Position numbers and translations under genes: made by a program
Shown here: one piece after another, positions 9,143 through 17,576 of the stretch
How the letters are laid out: each line of letters starts with the position of its first letter
How positions within the stretch are numbered: the first letter of the stretch is position 1
From: Anaerolineales bacterium
GTDB taxonomy: Bacteria; Chloroflexota; Anaerolineae; Anaerolineales; Villigracilaceae
Length of the DNA stretch: 64,000 nt
Direction: 5' to 3'
NCBI GenBank assembly: GCA_030583905.1
Contig: CP129481.1
Location: 2,696,136 to 2,760,135 of the forward strand
Notes under the pieces: generated by a model
What the model was told of the DNA's origin: nothing
Seen by the model: only the letters and a program-made list of their open reading frames with translations
Database searches by the model: none

Positions 9143-9397
9143 TCAACCTGCGCGCTGACGCGACGCGCTCCGCAGGGGAATATCCGCGACGAGCCTTTGA
9201 GAACGCCCGTCCCGTTCCAAGTCAATGCGGACCGCATCGGGATCGATGTCGATATATTGCGAGATCGCCTTGATCAGATCGTCCTTGAGCGATTCCAACT
9301 GCGCCGAGGTCAGGTCGGTGCGGTCGTGCACCAGCACAAGCTGAAGGCGCTCCTTCGCACTCGAAGCGCTCTTTTTACGTGAGAAGAATTTCAGCAT
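9143..9397 (-). CDS. minE: Cell division topological specificity factor MinE
   Basis: 84 residues, the usual size. MinE drives the release of MinD from the membrane and so sets the position of the MinCD division inhibitor. The N-terminal amphipathic stretch MLKFFSRKK (membrane targeting) and the following RLQLVLVHDRT segment, the MinD-binding strand/helix, are well conserved; the C-terminal half holds the dimerisation region with the IDPDAVRIDLERDG segment. It starts two bases after the minD stop, so the pair is translationally coupled. Confidence 0.95.
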   Translation of the reverse strand: MLKFFSRKKSASSAKERLQLVLVHDRTDLTSAQLESLKDDLIKAISQYIDIDPDAVRIDLERDGRSQRLVADIPLRSASRQRAG

Positions 9398-9398
9398 A

Positions 9399-10196
9399 TT
9401 ATTTTCTCCCCGTCAGACGTTGAATGGCGCCCCACAGACCGCCCTGGTTATCCAGATCCATCAACGGGACATCCTGTCCCTGCAGACGCCTGGCGATATT
9501 GCGGAACGCCTGACCCGCGCGGCTTTTGGGTTCGGTCACAACAGGCGCGCCGCGATTCGAGCCGATGATCACAGATTCATCCTCGGGCACGATACCGATC
9601 AAGTGAATGCCAAGCAGATCCAAAACATCCTCCGCGGAGAGCATGTCGTTGTTCCGCACCATGGCGGGGTTCAGGCGATTAATGACAAGGGACGGGTTGC
9701 CCTTTTCCTCGGCTTCAAGGATGCCCACCACCCGGTCCGCATCACGCACCGCGCTGACCTCGGGGTTGGTCACCACCAGAACGCGGTCCGCCGCCGCAAT
9801 GGCGTTCCGGAAGCCGCGCTCGATGCCGGCAGGCGAGTCAATGATCACGAAATCAGAATCAGCCCGCAGGTCATTGCAGATGCGAATCATATCCGAGGGA
9901 GAGACCGCATTTTTATCGCGCGTCTGGGCGGCGGGAATCAGGTACATATTGGAGTAATGCTTGTCGCGGATCATTGCCTGCTTCAATTTACAACGTCCCT
10001 CGATCACATCCACGATATCATACACGATGCGGTTCTCAAGTCCCATGACCACGTCAAGGTTGCGCAAACCAATATCGCCGTCGATGCAGACGACCTTTTT
10101 GCCGTCCATCGCCAGCGCGGTGGCAAGGTTTGCAACAGCGGTCGTTTTTCCCACGCCGCCTTTGCCGGATGTAATTGTGATCACATGAGCAGTCAT
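9399..10196 (-). CDS. minD: Septum site-determining ATPase MinD
   Basis: 265 residues. A ParA/MinD ATPase that binds the membrane in its ATP form and recruits MinC. The deviant Walker A GKGGVGKTT lies near residue 10, the switch region DGDIGLRNLDVVMGLENR follows, and a C-terminal basic amphipathic helix (LWGAIQRLTGRK) supplies membrane attachment. A TTG two codons upstream is possible, but the ATG at 10196 has AGGA at better spacing. It lies between minC and minE in one transcription unit. Confidence 0.96.
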   Translation of the reverse strand: MTAHVITITSGKGGVGKTTAVANLATALAMDGKKVVCIDGDIGLRNLDVVMGLENRIVYDIVDVIEGRCKLKQAMIRDKHYSNMYLIPAAQTRDKNAVSPSDMIRICNDLRADSDFVIIDSPAGIERGFRNAIAAADRVLVVTNPEVSAVRDADRVVGILEAEEKGNPSLVINRLNPAMVRNNDMLSAEDVLDLLGIHLIGIVPEDESVIIGSNRGAPVVTEPKSRAGQAFRNIARRLQGQDVPLMDLDNQGGLWGAIQRLTGRK

Positions 10197-10215
10197 AAGC
10201 AAGTCCTAAAATGAA

Positions 10216-10911
10216 TTAACCTGTATGCCAGAGTTCGGCTTGCAGGCGCCCCTCCGCGTTGATAGTGACGATCTCGGGCCGGGGGTCTTTTTGCGGATTC
10301 AGCATTGCGGAAACTTCATCGGCGATGCGGAGTTGATTGGCGGATAGATCGAGCGCGCAGATGTAGGCGCTTCTATCTCCCTTTGAGCCTGCGTGGATCA
10401 TGCCGCGCACGCGCCCCCACACGATGACATTTCCCTCGGCAACGACCTCGGCGCCCGGGTTGACATCTCCCACAATGACGATGTGACCGGCATGCTCGAT
10501 GCGCGTACCGGAACGGATGGTCCGTTCAATAAAGAGGGCGGTGTTCGCATCCGAGATCGTATCGGCAAAATGGCGCTGTTCCTCGGGGCGAGGTTTGGAA
10601 ATGCGCGTGGCAAGCCCAAGCAGCTGCGAGGTCTGTTCAGTGACCGGCGATTCGCTGATCACCGCCCATAACACGACATTTCGCTCGGAAAGATGATCGC
10701 GCAGATCCACCAAATCGTTGACCTTCAGAATTTGCGTCCCAACATCCATGGCAAGCCGCGCCCCTTGAAAAAAGGCGGGACGTTCATCGATCTGTATGAT
10801 CAAAGCCCTGCGCTGGTCATCCCAGGATGCGTCCGAAAAGGTTGCGAGAAGCCCGTCGCGTATTCCCTTGATCTGAACAATGGATGTAGTGGGTTCCATA
10901 AGTTGATTCAT
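10216..10911 (-). CDS. minC: Septum site-determining protein MinC
   Basis: 231 residues with two domains: an N-terminal FtsZ-inhibiting domain (about 1-105) and a C-terminal beta-helical domain whose DVNPGAEVVAEGNVIVWGRV and HAGSKGDRSAYICAL segments are the family hallmark for MinD binding. It blocks FtsZ assembly away from mid-cell. The gene lies 43 bases behind mrdA and just upstream of minD. A second ATG (MEP, residue 5) is possible as start. Confidence 0.93.
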   Translation of the reverse strand: MNQLMEPTTSIVQIKGIRDGLLATFSDASWDDQRRALIIQIDERPAFFQGARLAMDVGTQILKVNDLVDLRDHLSERNVVLWAVISESPVTEQTSQLLGLATRISKPRPEEQRHFADTISDANTALFIERTIRSGTRIEHAGHIVIVGDVNPGAEVVAEGNVIVWGRVRGMIHAGSKGDRSAYICALDLSANQLRIADEVSAMLNPQKDPRPEIVTINAEGRLQAELWHTG

Positions 10912-10928
10912 GCGGTTTATCGCGTTGA

Positions 10929-10934
10929 ATTATA
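10929..10934 (-). promoter_or_regulatory. Possible minCDE promoter (-10 box)
   Basis: A perfect TATAAT on the minus strand lies 17 bases ahead of the minC start, inside the 43-base gap after mrdA. I see no good -35 box. It could give minCDE its own transcription besides read-through from the mre genes. Confidence 0.4.
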
Positions 10935-10954
10935 CCTGATGAAAAGGGCTCGAT

Positions 10955-13138
10955 TTATGGACCGGTCGGATTGCTCTGCGCCGCGTCCACAGCTTTGATC
11001 TCGAAATATGCCCGGATCATGCGATCCACCATGGGACCCGCCACGCTTGCGCCCTCGCCGCCGTTATAGGCAAAGGCAATGACAATGATCTCCGGATCTT
11101 CATAGGGGGCATATGCAAGCGTCCATGAATGGGTGGGCCAGGCGCCGAAATCACACCGAAGGGCTTCGCGCGCCACATCGTCACAATATTCGGCGGTCCC
11201 TGTCTTTCCGGCAACCGCGATCGGATATGTCCCAAACAGATCGTGCAGTGTACCAAAACGGGTAGCGGTCACCGCCAGCCGCATGCCTTCGCGGACCGCC
11301 TGGATCGATGCGGGCGAAATGGTCTTGAAGTCATCGGTCAGACTGCAATATGGACCGTCACATGAATATTCCTGGATGAGCGGTGTTTCCGTCACATCCC
11401 ATTTCATGTTCGGCGTGAAAGGCGAAATCTGGTAACTGCCTTCGGTCTCAAAATCTGTCACCGTGAAATCCGCAGGGTTGAACCACATCGGGACAACATT
11501 GCCATCGCCATCCGTGACTTCGCGCACTACGGTGGGCTGCATTAACTTTCCGTTGTTCGCGATCACCGCACCGGACATCAAGATCTGCAGCGGCGTGGCA
11601 AGCACATATCCCTGCCCCACGCTGGCGATATAGGTGTCGCCGGTGGACCAGTTTTCGCCGGTATTGATGCGTTTCCACTGCGGGTCGGGGATCAAGCCGT
11701 CCTGTTCGCCCAGCAACTGGATTCCAGATGGTTCGTCAAATCCAAGCGCGCGGGCATACTGGCGCAAACGCTCGATCCCGAGTCCCTGAGGGATTTCATC
11801 TTCATATCCGCCGCCTAATTTATAGAAACAGACGTTACTCGAAAACGCGATACATTGATAGAAATTGACCAGACCGAAGCCTTCGGGGATCGTCTCGTAA
11901 ATATGGTCCACGAAGGGACGCGTGTTCCGCTCGGTACAAATATCATTAGGGTTGAAGCGCTCGCACAACAACAACTGCGCCGGAGCTTGGACAATGGTGG
12001 TTGTATCCACAACGCCTTCATTAATGGCGCCAACAGCCGTTGCCAATTTGAAAACGGAGCCGGGCGGGAACTCGGCTGAAACCGCAATGTTCAACAAGGG
12101 TTTGCGCGGGTCTTCGCTCAACTGCTCGTAATAATACGCGGGAATAAAACGGGCGAGGCGATTGTTCTCATAGGTCGGAAAGGACGTCATCGCAAGAATT
12201 TCACCGGTCTTCGGGTTCATCGCAATGATGGCGCCGCTTGAAATACGCACCGTCCCAAAGAAGGTATTCCAAAAACGGATCTCCTCCATCAGCGTGGCTT
12301 CCGCGGCGGCTTGCAGGCGCGTGTCGATCGTCAAGTACACATTATGTCCCGGCACAGGCGGGATGGGTGGTTCAAGACTACGGATCTCCTGCCCTGCCAC
12401 GTCAACCTGCACCACCCGCAGACCGTTCCTGCCCGCAAGGATGTCCTGCAAAGACGCCTCCACGCCGGAATAACCGATCTTATCGCGGTTGGGGACAAAT
12501 CCCTGGGCGCGCCTCTCCGCCTCCTGCGAGGCTGGAATAGGACCCAGGAAACCAACCAGATGAGACGTCAACGAGCCGGTTGGATACTCACGGATCGGCT
12601 CAACCTCGACCGCCACGCCGGACCAGTCAACCGACCTCTCTGCCACCACCCGGGCAATTTCTTCGGAAACATTACATTTGACCTTGACCGGGCTGTACGG
12701 TGCGAGCGTATCCTGCAATGCCACCAGTTGCGCAATACCCGGACCTTCCACACACTGCGCATACAGCTTCGCCTCTTCCAGCGATTCAGCCGTTACAGGA
12801 CCGCCCACCGGCACATCGATCAAGCTCGAGAGTTCACGATATATCCGCTGAATATCCGAGTCGTCAGCAGGAAGGCTGGCAGGAGTAACGACGATATTGT
12901 AGGACGCTACATTGCTGGCAAGGATGTAGCCGTGCCGGTCGTAAATAATCCCGCGCGGGGCGGGAACACTGACATCCCGCGTGTAATTTTCGACTGCGAG
13001 CGCCGCCCAATTTGCCCCCCCCAGCACCTGCAAATTGACCAGGCGGAGCAGCAGGACGACAATTACAAGAACGACGACAATATAAACGGTCGTCAATCGC
13101 CAGGTTTCCAAGCGTACGGGACGTGCTTCAGAACTCAT
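10955..13138 (-). CDS. mrdA: Penicillin-binding protein 2, elongation transpeptidase
   Basis: 727 residues. One N-terminal membrane helix (about 15-38) anchors an extracytoplasmic dimerisation/pedestal domain and a C-terminal transpeptidase that cross-links peptidoglycan. Active-site motifs are PPGSVFK (nucleophile Ser361, Lys364), SSN (433-435) and KTGTAEY (645-651). The protein is longer than E. coli PBP2, with extra segments near 545-605 that carry a few cysteines (YSCDGPYCS), suggesting an outer insert. The start overlaps the mreD stop by four bases. It should work with RodA encoded downstream. Confidence 0.93.
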   Translation of the reverse strand: MSSEARPVRLETWRLTTVYIVVVLVIVVLLLRLVNLQVLGGANWAALAVENYTRDVSVPAPRGIIYDRHGYILASNVASYNIVVTPASLPADDSDIQRIYRELSSLIDVPVGGPVTAESLEEAKLYAQCVEGPGIAQLVALQDTLAPYSPVKVKCNVSEEIARVVAERSVDWSGVAVEVEPIREYPTGSLTSHLVGFLGPIPASQEAERRAQGFVPNRDKIGYSGVEASLQDILAGRNGLRVVQVDVAGQEIRSLEPPIPPVPGHNVYLTIDTRLQAAAEATLMEEIRFWNTFFGTVRISSGAIIAMNPKTGEILAMTSFPTYENNRLARFIPAYYYEQLSEDPRKPLLNIAVSAEFPPGSVFKLATAVGAINEGVVDTTTIVQAPAQLLLCERFNPNDICTERNTRPFVDHIYETIPEGFGLVNFYQCIAFSSNVCFYKLGGGYEDEIPQGLGIERLRQYARALGFDEPSGIQLLGEQDGLIPDPQWKRINTGENWSTGDTYIASVGQGYVLATPLQILMSGAVIANNGKLMQPTVVREVTDGDGNVVPMWFNPADFTVTDFETEGSYQISPFTPNMKWDVTETPLIQEYSCDGPYCSLTDDFKTISPASIQAVREGMRLAVTATRFGTLHDLFGTYPIAVAGKTGTAEYCDDVAREALRCDFGAWPTHSWTLAYAPYEDPEIIVIAFAYNGGEGASVAGPMVDRMIRAYFEIKAVDAAQSNPTGP

Positions 13139-13635
13139 TCATACTCCTTGATGGGGTACACCCAGCGCGACAGGTCTCGCATAAAGGCATAGATGGGAAT
13201 GGAGAACAGCAGATTAAGCAACAACCCGGGCAGGGTGACCAAACCCATCACATCAGCAAACGACAAGGGCGTTCCCAACACTTGCAGAGAAGCAAACGAA
13301 AGTAAGTGTACATATAAGGTTCCCAAAAAGACGACAGTGAACATCGCCAGCAAGGGAGCCTGCCAAACACGACGCTGCAGAATTCTCGCCATGAACACAA
13401 TGCCAAAGTAGCCGATCAGTATGACCAGCCACGGCATACTCGATACAAAGCTGACCATCAAACCGGCAACTGCCGCCCAATGCCACGCTGATTCCACACG
13501 GTCCTGCAGTGCCCAGGCAGTCACCAACAACAACGGCAGATCGGCGTACCCCGAAAGGAGCTGCACCTGGCTGATGATGGAGGATTGCAAAATAACTGCC
13601 AATCCCAGCAAGGGAAATGCTATCACATTCCGCAT
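13135..13635 (-). CDS. mreD: Rod shape-determining membrane protein MreD
   Basis: 166 residues with about five membrane helices, matching the size and hydrophobicity of MreD, which sits with MreC in the elongation complex. Sequence alone is weakly conserved, so the call rests mainly on its place between mreC and mrdA and the final SIPIYAFMRDLSRW segment. It overlaps mrdA by ATGA and follows mreC by nine bases. Confidence 0.85.
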   Translation of the reverse strand: MRNVIAFPLLGLAVILQSSIISQVQLLSGYADLPLLLVTAWALQDRVESAWHWAAVAGLMVSFVSSMPWLVILIGYFGIVFMARILQRRVWQAPLLAMFTVVFLGTLYVHLLSFASLQVLGTPLSFADVMGLVTLPGLLLNLLFSIPIYAFMRDLSRWVYPIKEYE

Positions 13636-13644
13636 AATGAAAGA

Positions 13645-14481
13645 TTAGGGGGTTGTATCCGGCACGAGCGGGGCGATGTTCACCGGACGGAAATTGGTGA
13701 TCACCAACACGATCTCCAGGCGGGAAAAGTCCACAGCGGGCTGTACCGTCGCTTGTTGGAACAGCTCAAATTCAAGAGTCCGAATCGTCACGACCTGCCC
13801 GAGTACCAAGTCCGAGGGGAATCCGCCTCCCAAACCTGATGTCAAAATAAGGTCGCCCGATTCCACAAGCACATTTTGGGAGATCATATCCAACGTGATA
13901 TCCCCGGTCACCGAACCCAGCAACATGGCGCTGGTGTCTGCATTCTGCAAATACACATTGACAGCCGAACCCGGATCTGTGATGAGCTGCACGCGGGCAG
14001 CATCCGCAATGACCGCATCGATGCGCCCCACCAAGCCTTGGTTCGTCACCACCGGCATGCCGCGGCGAATGCCTTCATTGGAACCGCGATTGATGATGAT
14101 GTAATGCAGGAACGGACTGGGATCACGACCGATGACGGAGGCAGCACGATACGTGCTTTCAGGATTGGCACGCGAAAAATCGACCAGCGCCGCAAGGATC
14201 TCGGTCTCGTTCACGCGTTGTTGAAGTTCGATCAACTGCGCTTGTAATTGAGAGACCTGCGTTTCAAGTTCCGTATTGCGCGCGCGCAGGGATGCGATAT
14301 CGCGCGGCGCGGTCACAAGATCTTGAAAGCCGAGATAGCGCGAAGCGATCCAGGTCTGTATATCGATCCACACCAAACTGAACTGCCGTGAGGCGGGACC
14401 CAAATATCCGCCAAACGCCAGCACCAAAATGCCCCCCATGACAAGAAATATGATCGTCGTTTGTAAAGAACGGGAATTCAT
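13645..14481 (-). CDS. mreC: Rod shape-determining protein MreC
   Basis: 278 residues: one N-terminal membrane helix (about 9-27), a coiled coil (about 60-95, LRARNTELETQVSQLQAQLI) and an extracytoplasmic pair of beta-barrel domains with the family segments SPFLHYIIINRGSNEGIRRG and GLVGRIDAV. It links the cytoplasmic MreB filament to the wall enzymes PBP2 and RodA. It lies 39 bases behind mreB, in one operon. Confidence 0.93.
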   Translation of the reverse strand: MNSRSLQTTIIFLVMGGILVLAFGGYLGPASRQFSLVWIDIQTWIASRYLGFQDLVTAPRDIASLRARNTELETQVSQLQAQLIELQQRVNETEILAALVDFSRANPESTYRAASVIGRDPSPFLHYIIINRGSNEGIRRGMPVVTNQGLVGRIDAVIADAARVQLITDPGSAVNVYLQNADTSAMLLGSVTGDITLDMISQNVLVESGDLILTSGLGGGFPSDLVLGQVVTIRTLEFELFQQATVQPAVDFSRLEIVLVITNFRPVNIAPLVPDTTP

Positions 14482-14520
14482 TTTTATTTCAACCCCAGGG
14501 AAGGGGCTGCCAAATCATCT

Positions 14521-15591
14521 TTATCCAGCATGACGCGTACTGCCGCGTTCCAAACCAACCAAATACCGTTCATACACTTCAAGGTCTTCAAAGATCATCG
14601 CCGCGCCGCGCGCCACACAGGTCAACGGATCTTCCGCCACCCATACGCGCAATTTCAATTCGTCGGTCAGTCGTTCTGCCAGTCCTTGCAACAGCGCACC
14701 GCCGCCGGCAAGACAAATACCAATATCCATCAGGTCCGAAACGATCTCGGGCGGAATCTCATCCAGCGCATCGCGGACCGTATCAATGATCACCTGCACG
14801 GAGCCGGAAAGCGCCTCGCGGATCTCCACCGAAGAGATCTCCACAGTTTCAGGCAACCCTGTGACCAGGTTGCGTCCGCGCACTTCCATCGTCTTTTCAG
14901 GATGCAGCGGATACGCTGAACCGATCTGCCATTTGACCTGTTCGGCAATCCCCTGCCCGATCAACAAATTGTATTTATTGCGCAGGTACTGGACGATGTC
15001 CTGGTCCATCTCATCGCCCGCAACACGCAGCGAACGGGATGCCACCACCCCGCCCGTGGACATGACCGCCACTTCCGTGGTGCCGCCGCCGATATCAACC
15101 ACCATCGAGCCGCGGATCTCGCTGACGGGAAGCCCCGCCCCAAGCGCCGCTGCAATCGGTTCCTCGATCAACATGGCTTGACGCGCCCCCGAAGCCATCA
15201 CTGCATCATAGACCGCACGTTTTTCCACTTCGGTAACCCCGGTCGGCAGCCCCACGATCACACGCGGACGCGGGAGCGGCACAACGCTCTGCTCATGCAC
15301 CTTGCCGATGAAATACCCAAGCATTTCGCGGGTGACATCGAACTCAGCGATGACGCCATCGCGAATGGGACGAACCACCACCACATTTGCAGGCGCGCGC
15401 CCGACCATTTCCTTTGCTTCCAGTCCGATCGCCAGGGGTTGACGCGTCTTTTTGTCAACCGTAACCCAGGAAGGCTCGTTGATCACGATTCCCTTACCGC
15501 GAACATGTACCAGTGTGTTTGCGGTGCCAAGGTCTATGGCAATGTCCAGAGAAAAAAGGCCTAACAGCCAGTTGATTGGGTTGAAGGCCAA
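14521..15591 (-). CDS. mreB: Actin-like cell shape protein MreB
   Basis: 356 residues. A bacterial actin that forms membrane-bound filaments guiding side-wall synthesis. Nucleotide-binding motifs are DLGTANTLVHVRGKG (phosphate 1), DIGGGTTEVAVMS (phosphate 2) and CLAGGGALLQGL (adenosine). The N-terminal NPINWLLGLFS stretch may aid membrane binding. The start is a TTG at 15591 with AGGAG six bases before it. It heads the long minus-strand cell-shape run; a TATAAT lies about 50 bases upstream within a nested palindrome. Confidence 0.96.
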   Translation of the reverse strand: MAFNPINWLLGLFSLDIAIDLGTANTLVHVRGKGIVINEPSWVTVDKKTRQPLAIGLEAKEMVGRAPANVVVVRPIRDGVIAEFDVTREMLGYFIGKVHEQSVVPLPRPRVIVGLPTGVTEVEKRAVYDAVMASGARQAMLIEEPIAAALGAGLPVSEIRGSMVVDIGGGTTEVAVMSTGGVVASRSLRVAGDEMDQDIVQYLRNKYNLLIGQGIAEQVKWQIGSAYPLHPEKTMEVRGRNLVTGLPETVEISSVEIREALSGSVQVIIDTVRDALDEIPPEIVSDLMDIGICLAGGGALLQGLAERLTDELKLRVWVAEDPLTCVARGAAMIFEDLEVYERYLVGLERGSTRHAG

Positions 15592-15632
15592 AACAAGCTC
15601 CTAAGAATGAGATTCCACAATGAATAACTGTG

Positions 15633-15675
15633 CGGCTGAAATTATACCATGAGGCTCATAAAAGAATTTCAGCCG
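15633..15675. promoter_or_regulatory. Nested palindrome over the mreB -10 region
   Basis: CGGCTGAAATT (15633-15643) and AATTTCAGCCG (15665-15675) form an 11-base perfect inverted repeat. Inside it lies ATGAGGCTCAT (15649-15659), itself palindromic. The minus-strand TATAAT (15641-15646) overlaps the left arm. It lies between the divergent mreB and degV genes, where an operator would be expected. Confidence 0.5.
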
Positions 15676-15708
15676 AAAACCGCATGAAGGGAGTAAAATA
15701 GCTCGCAA

Positions 15709-15714
15709 TATAAT
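15709..15714 (+). promoter_or_regulatory. Possible degV promoter (-10 box)
   Basis: TATAAT 21 bases before the degV start, with no clear -35 hexamer at 16-18 bases. Confidence 0.35.
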
Positions 15715-15735
15715 CCCATAGAATACGGAGAAAAC

Positions 15736-16587
15736 ATGTCGAAATTTGCAATTGTTACGGACAGCACTGCCTACCTGCCAGCAGAGCTTACAAAAAAATA
15801 CAATATCACCGTCGCGCCGCAGGTGCTGATCTGGGGGGAGGAAACCTTCCGCGACGGTGTAGACATTCAACCGGATGAATTCTACAGCCGTCTGAAAACC
15901 GCCAAAGTGATGCCGTCCACATCGCAGGTGTCGCCGGCAACCATGCAAGCCATTTTTCAAGGTCTGGTGGATCAGGGGATGGATGTACTTGGAATTTTCA
16001 TTTCATCGAAACTTTCCGGAACGCTTCAATCGGCAATTCAGGCAAAAAGCATGATGGAAGCCGCCGGAGAAAAGGTGACGCTCGTGGACAGTCAAGCCAC
16101 CGCCATGGCGCTTGGATTTCAAGCGCTTGCCGCCGCCCGCGCCATGGACGCTGGAGCCAGCCTGCAGGAATGTGCCGCGTTCACAGAAAAAGCCCACGAA
16201 CGGACGGGCGTCTTCTTTGCGGTGGATACACTGGAATTCCTGCACCGCGGCGGACGCATCGGCGGCGCACAGCGCTTCATCGGCTCCGCCCTGAACCTGA
16301 AGCCGATCCTCGCGCTCAAGGAAGGCAAGGTCGAAGGCGTGGACCGCATACGCACCAAGAGCAAGGCGCATGACCGCATCCTCGAACTGGTTTCCGAGCA
16401 GGCGAAAGGAAAGCCGAATATTCGTCTCGCCACCCTGCATGCCAATGCCGCTGATGACGCGAAAAAACTGCTTGAGCGCGCCGCGGCGGAATTCTCTCCC
16501 GTTGAAACCGTATTCACCGAGCTCAGCCCCGTAGTCGGCACCCACGCCGGACCCGGCACAGTGGGTCTGGCATTCATACACGATTAA
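15736..16587 (+). CDS. DegV family fatty-acid-binding protein
   Basis: 283 residues. DegV (FakB-like) proteins hold a fatty acid in a deep pocket; in Firmicutes they present it to the kinase FakA. The family start IVTDSTAYLPAEL, the middle SSKLSGT (fatty-acid carboxylate site) and a late VVGTHAGPGTVGLAF are all present. GGAG precedes the ATG. It is divergent from mreB and followed by a terminator. No fakA is seen in the window, so its partner is unknown. Confidence 0.9.
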   Translation: MSKFAIVTDSTAYLPAELTKKYNITVAPQVLIWGEETFRDGVDIQPDEFYSRLKTAKVMPSTSQVSPATMQAIFQGLVDQGMDVLGIFISSKLSGTLQSAIQAKSMMEAAGEKVTLVDSQATAMALGFQALAAARAMDAGASLQECAAFTEKAHERTGVFFAVDTLEFLHRGGRIGGAQRFIGSALNLKPILALKEGKVEGVDRIRTKSKAHDRILELVSEQAKGKPNIRLATLHANAADDAKKLLERAAAEFSPVETVFTELSPVVGTHAGPGTVGLAFIHD

Positions 16588-16611
16588 ATTTTGTGCAGAA
16601 AATTATCAACA

Positions 16612-16643
16612 AAAAGCCTTTCCGAATGCAGGAAGGGCTTTTT
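16612..16643 (+). terminator. Intrinsic terminator after degV
   Basis: AAAGCCTTTCC and GGAAGGGCTTT pair with one G-T wobble around a seven-base loop, followed by T residues. Confidence 0.85.
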
Positions 16644-16661
16644 GTATACGCCATATGACAT

Positions 16662-16691
16662 TTGTCACATTTTATGTTTTTATCGTAAAGT
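16662..16691 (+). promoter_or_regulatory. Possible promoter for the DUF2892-thioredoxin genes
   Basis: TTGTCA (16662) and TAAAGT (16686) are 18 bases apart in an A/T-rich stretch between a terminator and the next gene. The match is moderate. Confidence 0.35.
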
Positions 16692-16757
16692 ATTTCGCGC
16701 ACACTGCATCAGATGTTTTGAAAGTAAACCTCACCCGTTTTCCAAAGGAGAAATCTC

Positions 16758-16958
16758 ATGAAACGCAATATGTCCGACATTGACCGAATTGTCCGTGTTG
16801 TGATCGCCGCGCTCTTCACCTACCTGTATTTCGGCGGAGTTGTGACGGGAACGCTCGGCATTGTCCTGCTGGTGCTGGGCGTCGTCTTCCTGCTCACCTC
16901 GGTGGTCTCGTTCTGTCCGCTCTACTCGCTGTTCAAACTCAGCACCTACGGGAAATAA
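16758..16958 (+). CDS. Small DUF2892-type membrane protein
   Basis: 66 residues with AAAGGAG before the ATG. It shows the DUF2892 pattern: an N-terminal DRIVRVVIAAL, two membrane helices and a final CPLYSLFKLSTYGK, where the cysteine-proline is conserved in the family. Such proteins occur alone or fused to rhodanese or thioredoxin domains and are thought to act in sulfur or redox metabolism; the exact role is not known. The next gene carries the same domain fused to thioredoxin. Confidence 0.8.
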   Translation: MKRNMSDIDRIVRVVIAALFTYLYFGGVVTGTLGIVLLVLGVVFLLTSVVSFCPLYSLFKLSTYGK

Positions 16959-17004
16959 TACCAAGCCGGGCGGACTGGGCAATCGTCCGCCCGAACCATT
17001 CATC

Positions 17005-17505
17005 ATGAATAATTCAGAATTCCAGAAAATAATCGCCGAAACCGACGAGCCCATCATCGTGGACTTTTGGGCGGCATGGTGCGCGCCCTGCATGAGAACC
17101 AAGCCCATCCTTGAGAAACTCGCAAAAGAATACGAAGGCGAAGTCAGGTTCATGCCCATCAACGCCGATCAATCGCGCGAGGTGCTTGAGAAGTTCCGTG
17201 TCTTTGGCATCCCGACCGTCATCACGATCCGCAACGGCAAGGAAGTGGGGCGCATCACCGGCGCGCAAAATGAAGCCGGTTACCGGGTAATGTTCAAATC
17301 GCTTGCAGAAGGAGGCGAGGTCAAAGTTCCGCTTCGTCCATTTGACCGCATGCTGCGCCTCGGCGCGGGGACCTTGTTCATCATGATCGGCATCTCCACC
17401 AGCAGCTGGATCTTGGCGGGCATTGGCGGCATCCTCGCCTTCATGGGTGTGTACGACCGCTGCCCGATCTGGAACGCGGTCACAGGAATGCTGCGGCGCA
17501 ACTAA
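17005..17505 (+). CDS. Thioredoxin fused to a DUF2892 membrane domain
   Basis: 166 residues. Residues 1-105 are a thioredoxin fold with the redox site WCAPC (Cys26, Cys29) and a cis-proline GIPTV. Residues 110-166 are a DUF2892 domain with two membrane helices and a terminal CPIWNAVTG, like the neighbouring small protein. The active site probably faces the cytoplasm, since there is no signal peptide. A longer frame exists upstream, but it overlaps the preceding gene and lacks thioredoxin homology, so I chose the ATG at 17005; it has no clear ribosome-binding site. Confidence 0.85.
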   Translation: MNNSEFQKIIAETDEPIIVDFWAAWCAPCMRTKPILEKLAKEYEGEVRFMPINADQSREVLEKFRVFGIPTVITIRNGKEVGRITGAQNEAGYRVMFKSLAEGGEVKVPLRPFDRMLRLGAGTLFIMIGISTSSWILAGIGGILAFMGVYDRCPIWNAVTGMLRRN

Positions 17506-17563
17506 AAGCCGATGGACGGCGAGCAGGCTTCGGGTCCGCCCGGAGCCGTTTTGATTCTTGGGC

Positions 17564-17569
17564 TATAAT
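17564..17569 (+). promoter_or_regulatory. -10 box for a probably leaderless udk transcript
   Basis: TATAAT ends seven bases before the udk ATG, so transcription should start at or next to the start codon. No Shine-Dalgarno sequence is present. Confidence 0.5.
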
Positions 17570-17576
17570 CGCAAAT

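Noticed and set aside
9420..10214. 264-codon open frame opposite minD
   Set aside because: Antisense of minD; no start site support.
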